Shown here: piece by piece, positions 5,663 through 7,814 of the stretch
Layout: every line of letters starts with the position of its first letter
Numbering within the stretch: position 1 is the stretch's first letter
Assembly (NCBI GenBank): GCA_030620925.1
Contig: JAUXIQ010000078.1
Span: 1 to 7,814, forward strand
Source of the DNA: Nitrospinota bacterium
Lineage (GTDB): Bacteria; JAUXIQ01
Length of the DNA stretch: 7,814 bases
Reading direction: 5' to 3'
Notes under the pieces: model-generated
Told to the model about the DNA's origin: nothing
Seen by the model: the letters and a program-made list of their open reading frames with translations, nothing else
The model's database searches: none
Position numbers and translations under genes: made by a program

Positions 5663-6253
5663 TTACTTAAGAAAATTGTAAACGCAGGGGGCCTGGGGAT
5701 CGTCGGGGAATTCCATGGTGTACCAGGCCTTACCTTTTCTCTCCATGGGGATTATCTCGCCGCCGATGGCGCAATGGGCGCAGTAGTAAGGAACACCGGC
5801 TCTTCCCCAGGACCAGGGATAACCCTTTTTGGTGACCCCCCGGTCCGTTGCCAGCATTTCCTTGCGCCGCATCAGCCCTCCGCTGCCGCAGGGGTCCAGG
5901 GTGAGGACGTAGCGGTCTTCCTTCTCTTCCACGCTCTTTATGGTGGACCCCAGAGAGTTATGCGAGCCGGCCAGCCTCTCCAACTGCCCCTTCGCCCCCA
6001 GTGCATCGAACCTTTCGAATCCGAAAGAAAGCCATTCCCTCCAGAGGTTCAGCACCTCTTCCTCGCCCGTTTTATCGGCTATGAGGGCCAGGGCGTCGTT
6101 GATCCATAAGGTGCGGACGGGCGCCAGGCTGCGCTGGGCGCTCCTGTGCAGCTCGATTTGCTCGGACATCTTTTGATGATCGCCTTCTCCGGCGGCGGCC
6201 ATGGCCTGATCCAGAAAAAGCGTTCCTAACCTGCTGGCTATGTCGCTGTCCAT
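5663..6253 (-). CDS. Conserved-looking cysteine-motif protein of unknown function
   Basis: A 196-aa soluble protein without signal peptide or membrane segment. Residues 1-110 are mostly helical. The C-terminal half carries LDPCGSGG (119-126), then GYPWSWGRAGVPYYCAHC (144-161), and finally APC (188-190) in APCVYNFLK. Cys122, Cys158, Cys161 and Cys190 could form a metal or Fe-S site, or include a catalytic thiol. From memory, proteins with DPCG(T/S)GG, PWSWGK.GVPYYCAHC and PC...FYK occur as hypothetical proteins in anaerobic Chloroflexota and Desulfobacterota, but I know no assigned function. AAGGAGAAAT precedes the ATG at 6253. The gene starts 39 nt after the glycosidase stop on the same strand, which suggests co-transcription. 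Confidence 0.85.
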   Translation of the reverse strand: MDSDIASRLGTLFLDQAMAAAGEGDHQKMSEQIELHRSAQRSLAPVRTLWINDALALIADKTGEEEVLNLWREWLSFGFERFDALGAKGQLERLAGSHNSLGSTIKSVEEKEDRYVLTLDPCGSGGLMRRKEMLATDRGVTKKGYPWSWGRAGVPYYCAHCAIGGEIIPMERKGKAWYTMEFPDDPQAPCVYNFLK

Positions 6254-6292
6254 ACTAATTTCTCCTTGAAAAAGGGGATTCCCGATTTGCTG

Positions 6293-7609
6293 CTATTTCA
6301 CGCCATCCGACATGAGCAAATCTATAATCAAAGCGGCGGACCAGGAGAAATCACCGGCCCCGTGGCCGTCGCCGGTGAAGGGGTCGTAATACTCCCTGAA
6401 GCCGCTCTCTTCGGCCAACTGGAAGAGAGACTGCTTTATCTCCTCGCACTTTTCTATCATATCATACTCGATCAGGCCCTTGATGATGAGCCAGTTCATA
6501 TTTATCCAGACCGGCCCCCGCCAGTAGGTGACGGACTGAAAATCGGGCTCTTCCACGCCGCTGCTGGGAACGAAGGGATATTTACAATTACAGTCTCCGC
6601 AAAAATTGGAGTGGTTGAGCCATTCCAATAGGCGCCGGGCGTCTGTTTTCTCCAGAACTCCCGTGCTGAGCGGAATGAGAGAGGAAATGGTTCTCTTGCG
6701 TATGTGGCCCGGGCGGCGGAGATCATAGCTGTAAAACAGTCCGTCCTCGGGGTCCCACAATCTTTCGAGAAGCCCTTCCCGTAATTTTTCCAGCCAGCCC
6801 TCTATCTCTCTGGTATCCCGGTTCAACAGGCGGGCCATCTCGTAAAGGCTCCGGGTCGAGAGGTGGAGGATAGTGTTCATGCAAAGGTCTTTAATCAGGA
6901 AGGGCATTATGGGGTATGCGGCCTCATCGTCGTATCGGGCTGATTTAAGAACCTCTACAATGTGAATGTATCGATCGTAATCCTCATCCGAGGGCCGCTC
7001 CTCTTGGCTGCCCACTCGTTCCACGTCCACCCTCCGGTAGGAGGGAAGGTCGACGGGCATAACCCTGCTCAGGGGTTCGTCCCAGCAGGGGAGATTGTCC
7101 TGACCGCTCTCCCAGGGATGATAGATGGAAGCCAGGCCGCATCCTTCGGGGTCTCTCTTGGAGAATAGGTAACGATGAAGGTCCGTCAGACGGGGGAAGA
7201 TTTCCTTCAGGAACGAGACCGCCCCGCTCTTATCCCGGGCGTTGCGGTAGATGTACCAGGCGGCCAGGGCGTGGACGGGCGGCTGTGTGAGGCCGGAGGT
7301 AAGGTACTCTTGCGGGGTCTGCGGGCAGAGTCCCTTGCAGTTCCAGTAGGAAGGGTCGGGGAAATAGGATCGCTCTTCAGGATTGAAAACGATGTGGGGT
7401 AGAAACCCGTTCCCCCATTGCGCCTCGAACAGGGTCAGCAGCTCTTTCTGGGCCCTTTCCTGATGGTAATGGGAGAGGCCTATGGCGATGAAGCCGGAAT
7501 CCCAGCTCCACTGATGGGGGTATAGCCCGGGGGCGGGGATGGTGTGTGTCCCCCTCCAGTTGGCATCTAACACCCCTTTGGCTTGTTGCAGCAGTTCACT
7601 CGCATTCAA
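6293..7609 (-). CDS. Glycoside hydrolase, GH63 / mannosylglycerate hydrolase-like
   Basis: A 438-aa (alpha/alpha)6-barrel-type hydrolase without signal peptide, so presumably cytosolic. The N-terminus has NWRG and LYPHQWSWDSGF (29-40). The middle has HPWESGQDNLPCWD (164-177), whose Asp171 fits the general-acid loop of this family. Near the C-terminus come SVTYWRGPVWINMNWLI (359-375) and FREYYDPFTG (404-413), whose Glu406 fits the general base, then GAGDFSWSAALIIDL. These features and the length fit single-domain mannosylglycerate/glucosylglycerate hydrolases of GH63, which release sugar from a compatible solute. Other short alpha-glycosides remain possible. The frame begins at a TTG (7609) with GGGGTG 5 nt upstream; no in-frame ATG precedes NWRG, and a GTG at codon 13 lacks a spaced ribosome site. 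It follows leuD by 96 nt and precedes the 196-aa gene by 39 nt. Confidence 0.88.
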   Translation of the reverse strand: MNASELLQQAKGVLDANWRGTHTIPAPGLYPHQWSWDSGFIAIGLSHYHQERAQKELLTLFEAQWGNGFLPHIVFNPEERSYFPDPSYWNCKGLCPQTPQEYLTSGLTQPPVHALAAWYIYRNARDKSGAVSFLKEIFPRLTDLHRYLFSKRDPEGCGLASIYHPWESGQDNLPCWDEPLSRVMPVDLPSYRRVDVERVGSQEERPSDEDYDRYIHIVEVLKSARYDDEAAYPIMPFLIKDLCMNTILHLSTRSLYEMARLLNRDTREIEGWLEKLREGLLERLWDPEDGLFYSYDLRRPGHIRKRTISSLIPLSTGVLEKTDARRLLEWLNHSNFCGDCNCKYPFVPSSGVEEPDFQSVTYWRGPVWINMNWLIIKGLIEYDMIEKCEEIKQSLFQLAEESGFREYYDPFTGDGHGAGDFSWSAALIIDLLMSDGVK

Positions 7610-7639
7610 CCCGACACCCCGATAGTATCTATATTAAGC

Positions 7640-7671
7640 AATTCGTTTTTAGAGATAAGATATAACGAATT
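7640..7671. repeat. Inverted repeat between leuD and the glycosidase gene
   Basis: AATTCGTT (7640-7647) and AACGAATT (7664-7671) are perfect 8-bp arms separated by 16 AT-rich bases. The dyad is centred about 45 bp upstream of the glycosidase TTG and 35 bp after the leuD stop. It could be an operator or a weak 3' hairpin. It lacks the GC-rich stem and T-tract of a terminator. Confidence 0.4.
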
Positions 7672-7705
7672 TAATTCATCGGGGTTGGAAACGCAACAAA
7701 CTGCA

Positions 7706-7814
7706 TCATAATTCCATCTTTTCCTTTACATACTGCAGGAGCCCCCCCGCCGAAATGAGATCGCGCATGAACTCCGGAAAGGGCACGGCGTCGTACTGCT
7801 CGCCGGTAGTGAGA
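7706..7814 (-). CDS. leuD: 3-isopropylmalate dehydratase small subunit, C-terminal part (runs off the window)
   Basis: The minus strand enters at the right edge in an open frame that gives the last 35 residues: LTTGEQYDAVPFPEFMRDLI, then SAGGLLQYVKEKMEL and a TGA at 7706-7708. The pattern N/L-T-TG, then PFP.FM..LI.AGGL..YVK, is the usual C-terminus of LeuD/homoaconitase-type small subunits. With LeuC it forms the [4Fe-4S] isomerase that converts 2-isopropylmalate to 3-isopropylmalate, the substrate of the LeuB encoded at 3179-4267. The rest of leuD and probably leuC lie beyond the window. No strong terminator follows, so transcription may continue into the glycosidase gene. Confidence 0.85.
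   Translation of the reverse strand, partial: LTTGEQYDAVPFPEFMRDLISAGGLLQYVKEKMEL

Noticed and set aside
1-7814. CRISPR array, toxin-antitoxin pair, defence island or phage genes
   Set aside because: No regularly spaced repeats, nuclease, helicase, integrase or phage structural motifs are visible in any frame.

Overview
The window is a bacterial chromosomal segment of moderate GC. It combines core amino-acid biosynthesis genes with accessory and unknown genes, and its intergenic DNA is rich in small palindromic repeats. There is no rRNA, tRNA, CRISPR array or transposase. The lineage cannot be fixed from the sequence alone. The leuD/leuB/asd neighbourhood, the 196-aa protein with a DPCGSGG and YCAHC signature, and the 'ATTCTGAGCGAAGCGAAGAATCTCGC' and 'GTAGGGGCG' repeats recall, from memory, anaerobic Dehalococcoidia/Chloroflexota or Desulfobacterota genomes. 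This is a weak inference.

Layout. Positions 1-360 hold no credible gene. They are a mosaic of short inverted repeats: the right part of a MITE-like element, a 53-bp GTAGGGGCG-bounded element and several hairpins. A plus-strand carbonyl-reductase-like SDR gene (523-1227) follows and converges, with a 9-nt gap, on a minus-strand FabG-like SDR gene (1237-1989). Everything from 1237 to the right end is read on the minus strand. In transcription order from the right edge, these are: the C-terminal 35 codons of leuD (7706-7814); a GH63/mannosylglycerate-hydrolase-like glycosidase with a TTG start (6293-7609); a 196-aa cysteine-motif protein of unknown function (5663-6253); an exported Lys/Pro-rich 217-aa protein (4964-5617); a 178-bp MITE-like element (4706-4883); a 62-aa zinc-ribbon protein (4403-4591); leuB (3179-4267); asd (2103-3116); a strong intrinsic terminator (2056-2087); and the FabG-like gene.

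How the genes work together. LeuD (with LeuC, presumably just outside the window) and LeuB catalyse consecutive steps of leucine synthesis. Asd supplies aspartate semialdehyde for lysine/diaminopimelate, threonine and methionine. leuB and asd form a likely operon with its own extended -10 promoter. Between leuD and leuB lies a block of about 3.3 kb of unrelated genes, so the leucine cluster appears split by accessory genes. The GH63 enzyme may process a compatible solute such as mannosyl- or glucosylglycerate. The two SDR genes are probably independent redox enzymes of unknown substrate.

The most unusual observations are the interrupted leu cluster, the two related MITE-like copies in the same orientation, a duplicated 27-bp gene-start segment of the zinc-ribbon gene found at the end of the exported-protein gene, and the uncharacterised cysteine protein paired with the glycosidase. 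I see no convincing complete novel defence or mobile system.
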